A stretch of DNA of 64,000 nucleotides, from contig BDDD01005778.1 of NCBI GenBank assembly GCA_001972305.1, positions 1 through 64,000 of the forward strand, in the 5' to 3' direction. A program made the translations under genes and the position numbers. Positions 23,326-34,441 of the stretch are shown in pieces. Positions within the stretch are counted from its first letter, which is position 1; every line of letters begins with the position of its first letter. The notes under the pieces were generated by a model that worked only from the letters and a program-made list of their open reading frames with translations, was not told where the DNA came from and ran no database searches. Origin of the DNA: Cephalotus follicularis. Taxonomy: Eukaryota; Streptophyta; Magnoliopsida; Oxalidales; Cephalotaceae.

Positions 23326-24930
23326 TTAAGAAAAAACATCAGTGAAGTCCTTAACAACATGTAACTCTTCTATCTTGGTCTTCTCTTTATCGGTATCCAT
23401 CACATAGGCAAGATAGCCTTCGCATCCTCTTTCCAACAATCGCTTAGCTTCAATCGGCGATATGATTTTTAAGGGTTCACTGGCTCCCATGCTTCGGAAA
23501 ACAAACTCAAGTTGTTCCGGTATAGCAAACCTAACTTCCTTCTTAAAACAGTCAACACTAGCATGATTCACCGAAAGCCAATCCATGCCTAGTATGATGT
23601 CAAACTTTAGGATTGCTAGAGGTACTAAGTCTACTAGCATCATCCTATCACATAATATTAGGTCACAAGACTTATGTACTTTATTAGCCACTAAAGTATT
23701 ACCACTTCGGGTTTCAACAGCTAAACCTATCTCCAAATCTTGTGATGGGGTACTTAAACATCGTGCAAAAGATAAAGACACAAAAGAATGCGTCGCTACC
23801 GTATCAAACAATACATATGCAGATTTAGAGCATACGGGAAAAGTACCTGTCACCACGTCATTGGGATTTACCACTTCTTCAGCCGTCATGGCATATGTTC
23901 TTGTTGGTGCTCTTTGTTGCTGGGCTCCGTTCCCTCCTTGCCCTCCCGTCTTCGGTCGGGTGCATTGCTTGGACATGTGACCTTCCTGTCCACAGCTGTA
24001 GCATCTGATCGTCCTTTGATTCTGGGCTTGGTTTGGTCCTTGTTGACACTCTTTAGCTAAGTGTCCTTGCTTTCCACATTTGTAACACACTCCCGTCCCA
24101 TACAAGCATTTCCCACGGTGTCTTTTCCCACATTCTTGACAAATTTTTGAGTCCTGTCCTGCATCGGACCTTGCTTTCTTATGCTTACTGTTAGAGGATT
24201 CACCTGTTTTCCTCTTCCCTTGCCCTTGTTCAGCCCGTCTTTGCTGATATCTTTTGTTATCAATTTCTATCCTCAGTGCATACCTCAAAACTGTGTCATA
24301 ATTCTGCAGATCTTGTGCTATTACCAGCCTCCTGATGTAAGATTTTAGACCTTGGCAAAACCTAGTTGCCCTTCTTTCTTCTGTTGATACCAGATGAGTC
24401 GCATAACGAGACATCCTTGCGAAATTTGCCTCGTATTGAGCCACTGTTTCAGACTCACCTTGTTCCAGTTGGAGAAAATCTTCCTCCATTTTATCCTTCA
24501 AGGCTTGCGGAAAATATTTGTTCATAAATATTTCTTTGAACCCTTCCCATGTCTTCGCTTCTATTTCTCGACGCGTCTTGGTTCTCTCAATCATACACCA
24601 CCATTGATCCGCTTCTCCATCTAACTTGTATATTGAAAACTATACTTTCTGTTGGTCTGTGCAATCCATCGCTCTAAAAATCTTCTCATTCCCTTGGATC
24701 CATATTTCTGCTTCCAAAGGATAGGTTGTTCCCGAAAAGATTTTTGGATTGTGCCTCACAAACTGCTCTAGCGTCGGTCTTGAGGGTGGATGCTCTTAAT
24801 GATTATTGCCGTTGTTGTCGGCAATAACTTGAGCCAATCTGTTTAAAATCGCGCTCAGCGAATTATCATCCTCATTGTTTTGTGCATTCGCGTTTCGCCT
24901 TTGTCCTCTTCCTCTTCTCGCGTCGGCCAT
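23326..24930 (-). pseudogene. Gypsy B gag and protease
   Basis: I take the ATG at 24930 because a basic start (MADARRGRGQRR) typical of Gypsy gag follows it. The gag domain (about 24590-24000) ends in cysteine knuckles: CX2CGKX2GHX4C (CYKCGKQGHLAKEC) and CYSCGQEGHMSKQC, preceded by a CQECGKRH variant. Protease follows, with LFDTVATHSFVS, where the catalytic Asp-Thr-Gly has become Asp-Thr-Val, and then ILGMDWLSVNHASVDC. Stops lie at 24796-24798 (TAA) and 24640-24642 (TAG). The changed protease motif and the stops make this copy unable to encode a working polyprotein. Gag packages RNA; protease would process gag-pol. Confidence 0.93.
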
Positions 24931-25193
24931 GTAGTTAGCATTTGTAGGTTAGTTCTTAATCTTAAGCAATTCTACTCATATGCTAGGTAAAGCAGTTAAA
25001 TTCTAATCCTCAAGATCATACAAGGAACTAACAGCTTTATTTATCTTATAAACCTTCATACATTTCCTACACTTCCTTTCACACTTATGTCACATATAAA
25101 CATTTTTACAAAATCTTTCTTATCGTTACCCTAGTCTTCATCACTAGGGATATCATCGTCAGGCAGCTTCTGCTGAATCCGCCTTATCATCAT

Positions 25194-25517
25194 TCAAAGG
25201 TTCTCTCTCACAACAGTCATCACAATATCATTAAGTCCCCAAATATATCTCATAAGTACCTTAAGGCCAGATTTAATCTCTCTGAGGATTTCGTCTTTCC
25301 TTTCTAACTCTTCATGGTACTCTGCCTCCATCTGGTAAATGTGTGTATAGAATTGCTCTCTATTATTTGCAACCATTTGTCTTAACTCTTCCTTTTCTTC
25401 ATGTAATTGTTGGTTTTCAGCTATCAGGGTTGGTACTCGCCAGTGTACCATTTCGGATGACCCGCAACGGGAGAATCCTGTACTAGAATTGGAGTTGGAT
25501 TCGCTCGTTGATGACAT
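25194..25517 (-). CDS. Small coiled-coil ORF between primer site and gag of Gypsy B
   Basis: An intact 107-codon ORF with an ATG (25517) 57 bp inside the internal region. The N-terminus is Ser/Asn-rich (MSSTSESNSNSS). The middle is strongly helical and charged (ENQQLHEEKEELRQMV, then YHEELERKDEILREIKSG), consistent with a coiled coil of about 55 residues, and the C-terminus is hydrophobic. It precedes gag by about 260 bp on the same strand. I recognise no family. An unbroken frame in an element with many broken ones may be chance, or this ORF may be a real leader protein of this lineage. Confidence 0.5.
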   Translation of the reverse strand: MSSTSESNSNSSTGFSRCGSSEMVHWRVPTLIAENQQLHEEKEELRQMVANNREQFYTHIYQMEAEYHEELERKDEILREIKSGLKVLMRYIWGLNDIVMTVVRENL

Positions 25518-25573
25518 CTGAAAAATAGGTTAGTAAATACACGAATCATATCCTCAACATGTATCACAATTAT

Positions 25574-25586
25574 CTCTCTGATACCA
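25574..25586 (-). other. Primer-binding site of Gypsy B (initiator-Met tRNA)
   Basis: On the minus strand TGGTATCAGAGAG begins 4 nt after the LTR end. The first 11 bases match the complement of the 3' end of plant initiator Met tRNA (TGGTATCAGAGC). Confidence 0.85.
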
Positions 25587-25590
25587 TTCT

Positions 25591-27876
25591 TGTAATGCCC
25601 CCGACCCGAGCCCACTAATAGCTCAAAGCGAACCTCGAGGATCGGTCACGTTACGTTGGGTGTGAAACATTACATCCTTTGGCACTCTTCTCTAAAAGTA
25701 CATAACATCATAAATTTCATGTCTTGCAACATAATACATAATCTTAAATTCATAATTTACACATAATCATCTTATATAAAGATGTCATAACCATATCGTT
25801 GGTCTACATATATACAGGATCATCCTTCTACATAAACATATAATACAGCGGAAAAACTTTGTTCTTATTACATATCAAAACATTAATGCAACATCATCGC
25901 ATAGCCTTTCTTTCACAAAAAAACTCCTTCTTAAGAGCTTCCTCTAAGCTCGTAATATCCATTCACTCATTTCCTGAAAACATTTTATTTGAAAACAACA
26001 TTGAAAGGAATGAGCTCAAAATAGCTCAGTAAGGTGTTTTTATAGTAAACACATTTCATCATAACATTTTTCGAGTCAATACATATAACTAGAACATTTC
26101 GTAAAGCATATCACTTTTCTAATTATAAACTCGTAACTAGAACATTTCATAAACATAGAAGTCGTAAAAACCTTAATGAACCCTTTACACCGCTTCACCA
26201 GGGCATTGTGCACTCCCCGACTACTATCCTTACATCCCATGCATGTCCGCGAGCATCTCGCTCCATTAACATTGAGCATCTCGCTCCATTCCCCTTGGAT
26301 TGCAATCTAAGGGCGGTTCATTCATAATTTACTTTGAGTGATCAGCTCAAATCAATCATAAAAATCATTTCATAACATTTCTTTCACAATTCATAAACCT
26401 TTTCTCTTCATTTGAGTAATTGATTCAAATGAGTTCATAAAAAAAATAGTTTTGCATAGCTTTGCTAAAACTGATAATTCATATAGAAATAAGAATTTTC
26501 AGATAAAACGTAAAACATAAACATTAAAGTAGACATCTTTAAAAATTCAGAAAGCTCAAGATCATAGCAATTGGTTGAGAATTGAATCCGTTATGAATTT
26601 TTGAAAGTGGCTGGTTCCATATGATAACAGGGCATGAGCAGTAAAATGAAACATCAATTCTTATCAAGAATTCGACAGAATTTCAAGATACATAAAACAT
26701 AACAGTTAAAAAGGACATCTTAAGGTTTTCAAAACATCCAACCATTTATTTTTTCATCAAGAAACGAGAAAGATATGATTTAAAGAATTTGCTGCATAAT
26801 CTAGGAATAAAACAGTACCCAAACAGCAATTTAAAACATGAATTTTCATCAAGAAAACGATAGAATCTTGAAACATGCAAAGCATAAAAGTTGAAGAGGA
26901 CATCCTAAAGTTTCCAGAACATCCAACCATTAAAATATTTATCAATAATTGAACAAGATATCAATAGAACAATCTGCTGCATAATTTTGAATCAAAACAG
27001 AGGAAGCTTTGACATAAATGGGTATAGAATTTCCTTACTTTGCTTTAAAATTTCTTTCTCTTTTGTTCTCCCACGAATTCTCCACTTCACTCTCACCAGG
27101 AGCACTTTCCTTCTCAGCCAAAATGACTGAGTTCAACCCTCTTTGTCATTAAATAGAAGGATTACTTGGGAGGTAAGTCTTCTCCCCTTCTCACACAACT
27201 CAACTCTCTCTCTTGGCAGCCTATGTGATCAAATTCAACCAATCCAGGTGATGACACTTGTTAGATCATCTGATAACATCTCATATCATCCTCCCCTGGC
27301 CTGCCACGTGTCCCAAATTAAAGATTGTCACTCACAAAATACCAAAAAGTTAAATTTTGCATTTTGTTTGTAGCTCAAAGCGTCGACGTTTTCTCCGTAA
27401 GCGTTGCCGGTCACGGGCTTGACCTGAGTTCTCCACTTCTATCCCGACTATAGCGCTGATGCTTTCTTAAAAAGCGTCGTCGCTTTAAGTCTTCATCCAG
27501 GTCAACTGGCACACTTGACTTTAACGCGTCGACGTTTACAATTAGAGCATCGTCCGTTTCCTAAACCGTCGACTCTTTCAATAAAACCGTCGGCGCTTTA
27601 GACATCTTTGTCAACTCTTAACTTTTTAGATTGACGCTTTCAACATGACGTTCATTCAAAACAAATAGCCAATTTCAATTTCTTCCAGGGGCGCTGCCCC
27701 TGAACCCCTGCCGGCTGACCAGGCAGCGGGACCCCCCGTCCGCTCACCGGGGAGCGGAACCCCCGAACCCCCCGAGCGTAGGGTCATACAACGGGTCCCT
27801 TGAACTATTTGCCAATTTACACAATAGCAATCATTTTCCATAATTAATATCTTAAATGGAAATCTGGGCCATTACA
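25591..27876 (-). mobile_element. Gypsy B middle LTR (2286 bp, uninterrupted)
   Basis: The plus strand reads TGTAATGCCCCCGACC to GGGCCATTACA. It is 5' LTR for the internal region to its left (a primer site abuts it) and 3' LTR for the pol fragment to its right (a polypurine-like tract abuts it). It contains the ~182 bp repeats (26515-26995), a TCGA array and a GC-rich hairpin block. Confidence 0.92.
27378..27640. repeat. TCGA palindrome array, type II, B middle LTR
   Basis: The same layout as 15028-15292, with a few substitutions such as AAGCGTCGACG to AACCGTCGAC. The doublet spacing is unchanged. Confidence 0.88.
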
Positions 27877-28349
27877 ATCTACCCTCCTTACAAAAATTTT
27901 GTCCTCAAAATTTGTTATACATTAGACTTAAAAAGGTGAGGGTACTCTTATCTCATGGTGCCTTCCAAGTCCCAGGTGGCTTCTTCAACTTCGTGGTTTT
28001 TCCATAAAACTTATACTAATGGAACGGTCTTGGTCCGTAAGACTTGTTCTTTGTAATCCAGGATCTCCACTGGTTGTTCGTTGTATCACAAGTCTTCATG
28101 CACTTGAATAGGCTCAACTCTTAGAACATGAGATGGGTTGGCCCTATATTTCCGTAGTAGTGATACATGGAATACGTTGTGTACATGAGATAGACTTGGT
28201 GTGCAAGGCAAGCTTATACGCAACTTCTCCTATCTTTTCTAAAATCTCATATGGTCCAATGTATCGGGGACTAAGCTTTCCCTTCTTGCCAAACAGCATT
28301 ACTCCTTTCCATGGTGATACCTTGAGAAAAACGTGATCTCCCACTTGAA
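27877..28349 (-). pseudogene. Second copy of Gypsy B pol 3' end
   Basis: Repeats the sequence at 15501-15975: polypurine-like tract, chromodomain-like tail, and the block [15 protein letters not shown] to LSPRYIGPYEIL. Here Gly follows LSPRYI, where the other copy has a stop. A frame change after KLAL (extra T/G near 28201) separates it from the VHNVFHVS block. It ends abruptly at about 28349 in LTR sequence, so the remaining internal region was deleted. Confidence 0.88.
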
Positions 28350-28458
28350 ACCCCTGGGCGTAGGATCATACTACGGGTCCCTTGAACTATTAGCCAATTT
28401 ACTCAATAGCAATCATTTTCCCTAATTAATATCTTAAATGGAAATTTGGGTCATTACA
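28350..28458 (-). mobile_element. Terminal fragment of a third Gypsy B LTR
   Basis: 109 bp matching 27770-27876 (GGGCGTAGGATCATAC to GGGTCATTACA). It forms the outer right end of the B complex and is followed by the target duplication TCTTC. Confidence 0.88.
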
Positions 28459-29333
28459 TCTTCCCTTGGAGGACCTTCTAAGGTCACTCATGTCCCACGA
28501 GCTAACGATGCAAAAGAGAGACGATGACGAAGAAAAGGAGAAAAAGAAGAAAAAGGTGGTAGCTCTAAAATCATCCACAAATGAAGATTCCGATGATGAT
28601 GAAGATAATTTCGATGATGAAGAACTTGCCCATTTCACAAGGAAGTTCAAGAAATTTCTATCCAACAAAAAGAAGTTTGGTGGAAAACTAAACAAGAAGT
28701 TCCACCAAAAGGGAGAGTTGAGTAAAAAGGAAGAAGTCATTTGTTTCGAATGCAACAAGCCGGGGCATTACAAGAGCGATTGCCCCTGATTAAAGAAAAA
28801 GGAATTCATGAAGAAGAAGAAAGAAATGGTCGCTACTTGGGATGATAGCGATGAATCAAGCTCGGATAAGGACACACAGGAACAAGTGGCTCAATTGGCA
28901 TTGATTGCCTTCGAGGAAGAAGAGGAGGAGGAAAGTGAAGAGGTAACTTATCATGAACTTGTTATTATGTGTGAAAAATATAGTTCTATGATTGCTTCTC
29001 AAAAGAAAAAGGTCAAAACTTTGACAAATGAAAATGATGAACTAAAAACAATTGATTTGCTAAGGAAATCAACTCTAAGGATGTAGAAATAGATTTTCTA
29101 GAAAATGAAGTAGCCCATTTAGAAGAAGAAAATAAAAATCTTAAGGTTGAAATAAATGCCTTAAAGAAAACCTTTTCAAAGTTTTCTAGTAGTAGTGAAA
29201 AGCTAGAAAACCTTTTAGGGATGCAAAGATGTGTCTTTGACAAAGCGGGTCTAGGATATGAAGAGATGACAAATGTAAAGTTATATCAAAATTTATTTGA
29301 AATAAAAGAAATGATAGAAAAGAATAAAGCATA
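28459..29333 (+). pseudogene. Sirevirus-like Copia gag, continuation
   Basis: Continues the gag cut at 11697, with the gag C-terminal part LEDLLRSLMSHELTMQ, a long Lys/Glu/Asp-rich linker and a retroviral-type knuckle CFECNKPGHYKSDC (CX2CX4HX4C). A stop follows the knuckle (28787-28789), then a lysine-rich stretch, MVATWDDSDESSSD and a coiled-coil-like region (KVKTLTNENDELK). A frame change lies near 29065. Such acidic, coiled-coil gag extensions are common in Sireviruses. Confidence 0.85.
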
Positions 29334-29363
29334 AAAAGTCTCTTTTAAGAAAAAAAAATTGTA

Positions 29364-29822
29364 AAAGTCTCCTGTGAGTATTGTGGTAAAATAGGACATT
29401 CATCTTCTTCTTGTTTCCATAAAAGAAATGCCATGGATAACAGAACTGTGAATAATTCTTGTAACCTTTGTGGCAAGTATGGACATGTATCATCCTCTTG
29501 CTTTAACAAGAAAAATGCTATGTTCAAGAAAATTGTAAATACTTCTTGTATTCATTGTGGTAAATTCGGACATAAATCATCATTATGCTTCTATAAGAGA
29601 AATGTCATACAAAATAGAAATATCGTGAACAAAGGAAAAATAAATGTATCTTGTAATAATTGTGGCAAACTAGGACATGTTTCTACCTCATGCTTTTATA
29701 AAATAAATATCTTGCATGATTCAAACTTTATTAGAATTAAGAAAAGTTGGGTTCATAAAGGAACCATCGTGACTAACCCCAAGGGACCCAAAATTAGTTG
29801 GGTACCTCAAACAAACACTTAA
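29364..29822 (+). pseudogene. Four-fold zinc-knuckle repeat region of Copia gag
   Basis: Four tandem units of about 35-45 residues, each with CX2CGKX2GHX4CF (CEYCGKIGHSSSSCFHKR, CNLCGKYGHVSSSCFNKK, CIHCGKFGHKSSLCFYKR, CNNCGKLGHVSTSCFYKI), followed by Lys/Asn linkers. The frame is open through all four and stops at 29820-29822. Such knuckles bind nucleic acid. With the knuckle at 28755 the element has five. The region lies between the gag coiled coil and protease. Confidence 0.85.
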
Positions 29823-29837
29823 ATTTATTTTTTGTAG

Positions 29838-31338
29838 ATGTGCTTGAAGGCACTATCGAAGAAAACGCAATGGTACTTCGATAGTGAATGCTCCAAGCAT
29901 ATGATGGGTGACAAAATTCTTTTTGTCAATTTTGAGTCAAAGGAAGGAGGAGATGTCACCTTTGGAGATAATGCTAAAGGAAAGATTATGGGTTTTGGCT
30001 CCATAGGTAACACTGAAACCTCTATTCATAATGTATTATATGTGGATGGACTAAAACACAATCTCTTGAGCATAAGTCAATTATATGACAAGGATTGTAA
30101 AGTCACTTTCGAAAAATATGTTTGTAGAGTAATAGACATCAACAATGACCAAACTAGGTTTCTTGGACATAAACAAGGAAACGTATATGTTGTAGATTTA
30201 AATGACCTACAAAATGTTAAATGTCTAGTTTCCTTAAATGTAGACAGTTGGCTATGGCATAGGAGACTAGGTCATGTAGGTATGTCAAACATTACAAAGC
30301 TTTTAAAACATGAACTAGTTAAGGGTCTTCCCAAACTTAGCTTTGAAAAGGATAAAATTTGTGACGCATGTCAATATGGAAAACAAACTAGGGCATCCTT
30401 TAAAAGCAAAGACATAGTTTCTACAACTAGGCCATTGCAACTCTTGCATATAGATTTATTTGGTCCTATAGATATTAGAAATCTATGTGGTAAATCTTAT
30501 GCCATGGTCATAGTAAATGATTATTCTTGATATACATGGACTATTTTTCTTGCCCATAAAAGTGAAGCTTTTAAAGAGTTTTCAAGTTTTTATAAAATTG
30601 TTCAAAAAGAAAAAGACACTTCTATCTTTAAAATTAGAAGTGATCATGGAAAGGAATTTGAAAATAATCTTTTTGAAAACTTTTGTAATGAAAACAGATT
30701 TACACATGAGTTCTCCACTCCTAGAACACCTCAACAAAATGGGGTTGTTGAAAGGAAAAACAGAACTCTACAAGAAATGTGTAGAACCCTTTTAAATGAA
30801 AATAACTTGCCAAAATATTTTTGGGCAAAAGCTATAAATACTTCATGTTATATCCTAAATCGTATATCTATAAGGCCAAATCTCAAAAAGACTCCATATG
30901 AATTATGGAGGGGGAGAAAGCCTAACATTGATTACTTTCATGCATTCGGATGTAAATGCTTCATCCATAACAATGGAAAGGACTATCTCGGTAAGTTCGA
31001 CTCCAAAGTCGACGAAGGTATCTTTCTTGGCTATTCAAGTTCTAGTAGAGTATATAGGTGTTTTAATAAAAGAACCTTGCTTGTAGAAGAATCCATGCAT
31101 GTAATATTTGATGAAACTAACCCGAAACTTCCAAAAGAAGTTATCAATGTTGACTCCTTACATTTAATAGAAAATAAAATTGATGAACTAAATCTAGATG
31201 ATAACAAGAAAGAGGAATGTATAAATGAAGAATCATCTCAAAGCTATGAAGAAGCTTTACATAACAACACATTAAAGGTAGTAAGAGGTCACCCCCACGA
31301 GTTTATCTTAGGTAATCCTAGATTAGGAGTAACTACTA
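29838..31338 (+). pseudogene. Sirevirus-like Copia pol: protease end, integrase, start of RT linker
   Basis: Protease-type motif WYFDSECSKHMMGD (family usually DSGCS: Gly is Glu here), then the gag-pre-integrase zinc finger (WLWHRRLGHVGM, CDACQYGKQ), and integrase core with Asp (LHIDLFGP), Asp (RSDHGKEF) and Glu (QQNGVVERKN). All three catalytic acids are present. One in-frame TGA at 30528-30530 interrupts the core, where related proteins have Arg; after it the frame stays open to the end of the fragment. It ends at 31338 in the region just before RT, cut by the LTR of element E. RT and RNase H should lie beyond the window. Confidence 0.93.
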
Positions 31339-31799
31339 CGACACGCCCCATTCTCGAGCACCCCCACTCGAGGACGGCCATGCCAGGTGCAAGGATCCCT
31401 TACCTGGATCCCTAACCAAAACCCCATCAAACAAAGGCTAACACTAAGGCCAGGGCAGGCGTTAAAAACATGCTGCCGAGGAGAGCCGTGCTTCCCAAGC
31501 CAAACACACCTAAGGCATAAAAACAAGAAATGCCTGAAGAAACACACGACAGAGAAGGGACACAGAAGGAATGGAAAAACTGTAATTAACCCTTACATAA
31601 AACCATTCCCAAAACTCACCGTTTAACTAAAGGGACACACGACAACCACTGCCCAAACGCACCGTTCCACTAAAGCAACATGCCATGGGAGGGAGCCAGG
31701 GCAGAGAACGTAACACTACATCTTGCCTGGGGTCCCGGGCAGGGGATGCCAACACAACCCAACGCAACATGACGTAACACAAGCAAGGCCTGCACCCCA

Positions 31800-31890
31800 T
31801 CCTAAGACATGCCTTCCCCGGATGAGCCATCCTCGGGCATGTCCTCATTCGACGACAAACTTCGGGCATGTCCTCCCTAGGCATGACCCA
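31800..31890. repeat. CATG-centred palindrome array, E left LTR
   Basis: CGGGCATGTCCTC-type sites whose CATG cores are 31, 29 and 15 bp apart, about multiples of 15. It corresponds, in reverse, to 10790-10960. Confidence 0.75.
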
Positions 31891-33267
31891 TACAAACAAG
31901 GATATGCTGAGGCATAAGAAAACGACAACGTTTAACATGAGCTAAGCCTGGGATCAACACAAGGGCCCGGGGACAAACGCCAAGCGTGGGACAACTACCC
32001 GGGTCCCACCAACACTCAAATTACACTACGAAGGTGAAATCTCACCCCGACCCAGCGCCCATGCGATCCACCAGGGCTCACCCACCAAAACATCTCCAGG
32101 GACCGAGTTGGTCCGAGGTCGGGAGGATGGGCAAAACTAAGGAAAACTGCTTACTCCCACTTAATGCCTGCGGCATGCCCGGGAACGCCACCAGACCTCA
32201 GCTTAGGGTCAACCAACTCGAGCGGAGAAGTCAACCTAAGGTTTGACTAACCATGAACATAGCCACCCCTCCCCCGACATCTAAGCAGAGGTGCCACGCA
32301 CAAAGGCCTCGGGGAGAAACACTGAAGTTTCACCCAGGCCAGGGCTGAGGAGACCTGCTCCTCTGCCCAGGGTCAAACAACCCCCGAACTCATACATCGT
32401 CCCTTCATGCCTAAACACTTAGGATAAACAGCGCCAGGGCTAGGAAAACAGCTCAAAACAAGAAAATATATAAAACAAGCGAATTATATACATGGTCCCG
32501 GGCAAAATTCCAAGGACCCACAACATCCAAAAAGCATATACATGTTTACAAGAAGAAGGTTTTACAAATATAGACATCAACAAGTCTATACAAAAACCCC
32601 ATGAATGTCCCCAAATGCATGAAGGTGCCCGTGGCCAAGAGCCATCCTAAGGTGCTGCGTCCGACGTCTACCTCTTTCAACACGCTGTCCTTAGTGGATC
32701 TCAAGAACCCTGCTGCCCCGCTCCCTTTGCACACAAAATTGAGAGGGGATTAGTCCAACTGACAAGTGAGTAAGATCAGGGAATATCCTGGGCAAACCCA
32801 CTTCCACCGGGGTGCTAAGAGCCAAGGTGGAACGTGCCCTGCCCCAATTGGGCCAAAGGACAACCCATATCCCCCGCTCAATAAAACAAGGCAGAGGTGA
32901 AAATATGCAAGGATATCGATAAAAAGGAAAACCTGAGGAGACGGCAGAGCTACAAACTCAATGACCGACCTCAAAGAAAGAAGATAAACAATTGTTTATA
33001 TGTCAGAACATGCCAGGGATCCAAGGATCAACTAAAGATCAACTCTAAGGATCAAAAATTATCAAGGGGACTACTGGTACTATATTAATCACAAGCACAT
33101 TCCACACACGCACATGCACACATCAAACTCACACACTTCCATAGCAGGAACAACCTCGGCAAGCACAAATAACAACTCCGTTGACGTTCCATCAACACGG
33201 TCACGGGCTACAGGACCGTACACATCCCTCATATACACATATAGATACCCACTTCCAGAGTACCGCA

Positions 33268-33460
33268 TGAACATCGGTAGAAGGGCTTCGCAAGCACTCC
33301 TTCCCCGTCAATCACACGTTGGCGCACCTCACTCCATGAACATCGATCGAGGGGCTACGCAAGCCCACCCCCGTCGACAATCATGAGCTTAGCACTGCAC
33401 CAGGTGAACCTCAATCGAGGAGTTACCTCGTCAGTAATCACATAGTGTTACTATCGTCCA
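33268..33460. repeat. ~75 bp tandem repeat in E left LTR
   Basis: Three degenerate units of the form TGAACATCGATCGAGGGGCT followed by ACGCAAGC and a CCGTCGACAATCA-like end. The same units are in the right LTR near 52868-53050. Confidence 0.7.
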
Positions 33461-34414
33461 AGGGACCCGCGAATCACCGCTCAGCTCCACCCTTGACGCG
33501 ATGACAGAGGAGAACATCAGCTCAGAGGTAAGTGTACACGACTTAGACTATCTCGTGTCGACAATCTCATACACAACCAAGAAACCAGTACCTGAGGATA
33601 ACAACGCATGATATCATATAAAGCATGAATACTTAAACAAAAAGGGGAAACAACAAGTTCAACCCACGCATTGAGCCCTCAACTCGGAAACAATAGTATT
33701 CACATGCAATATCAACAAGATGATATAAGAAGAAATCCTAGTCCAAGATAATATCATGGAAGGGCATATAAATAATAAACTCTCAGTTATCAATTGATAG
33801 AAAGAAGAACATCCCACTCACTAGTATCAATAGCTTCCTCGGCTAGCTTCCTTGTTGTGTGGACTCCATGCCTAGATCTTCCTCTGCAAGACTAACACAC
33901 AACAATGCTTAACTACCATGAACAACATCTATGAAGCTATGCATGAACCACATACATCCATCAAAACCAAGGCAAAGCACTTCCTCGGCCTCAAAGATCG
34001 TGCCTACACCAACCATGCGACGCACCAAAACGTACTAAGGAGGACACTCACCAGCTAGACGCGTAGACAGGTGAAAGAATGTCCTAACCTCAAACAACGA
34101 TCAAAGCTTCAGAAGAAAGATTAAAGATGAAATCTCACTCTCCCAAAATGCTTCTTCAGGCTTGAGATGATAGATATGATGTCTACCGAAAGTCAACTGC
34201 CAAACTTCCTAAGCAAGCTTTGCACATATTCAAACACCAACTAAACATCTCTTATCTCTTAACGACAACAACCACTGGGCCTGCACCAAGCCCAAGCCAA
34301 ACTAACACTATCCAAGACGAGAAGCCCAAGCCAACAACAACCAAGGAGAAAGGAAAAAGAAAATTTCCCCAAGCCCAAACATCAACTGACCCAAAATTAA
34401 TGCGGGTCGTTACA

Positions 34415-34430
34415 TCCTCTCCCCCTTAAG
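34415..34430 (-). other. Polypurine tract of Gypsy E
   Basis: CTTAAGGGGGAGAGGA on the minus strand, directly before the LTR start. Confidence 0.75.
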
Positions 34431-34441
34431 GAATTTTGTCC

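Larger units (their letters stand above)
11698..28458 (-). mobile_element. Gypsy B complex: three-LTR tandem structure inserted in Copia gag
   Basis: The outer ends are TGTAACGCCCC (11698) and TCATTACA (28458), flanked by a perfect target duplication TCTTC (11693-11697 and 28459-28463). Order along the window: LTR (11698-15500), internal region (15501-25590), LTR (25591-27876), a second short piece of pol 3' end (27877-28349), and the terminal fragment of a third LTR (28350-28458). Transcription is leftward. The tandem arrangement inside one pair of target duplications suggests unequal recombination between copies followed by deletion. It is invaded by LTR A2 and by a composite LTR. Confidence 0.9.
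31339..34414 (-). mobile_element. Gypsy E left (3') LTR (3076 bp)
   Basis: On the minus strand it begins TGTAACGACCCGC and ends ...GGGGCGTG(T/C)(C/G), the last two bases mutated from CA. It aligns with the right LTR from 48387, apart from insertions there. It contains a CATG palindrome array and a ~75 bp tandem repeat. It has no TCGA doublet array and no gene. Confidence 0.88.

Noticed and set aside
28426..28758. Minus-strand Ser/Phe-rich frame
   Set aside because: It is the mirror of the Lys/Glu/Asp-rich gag linker on the plus strand, which has the recognisable knuckle.
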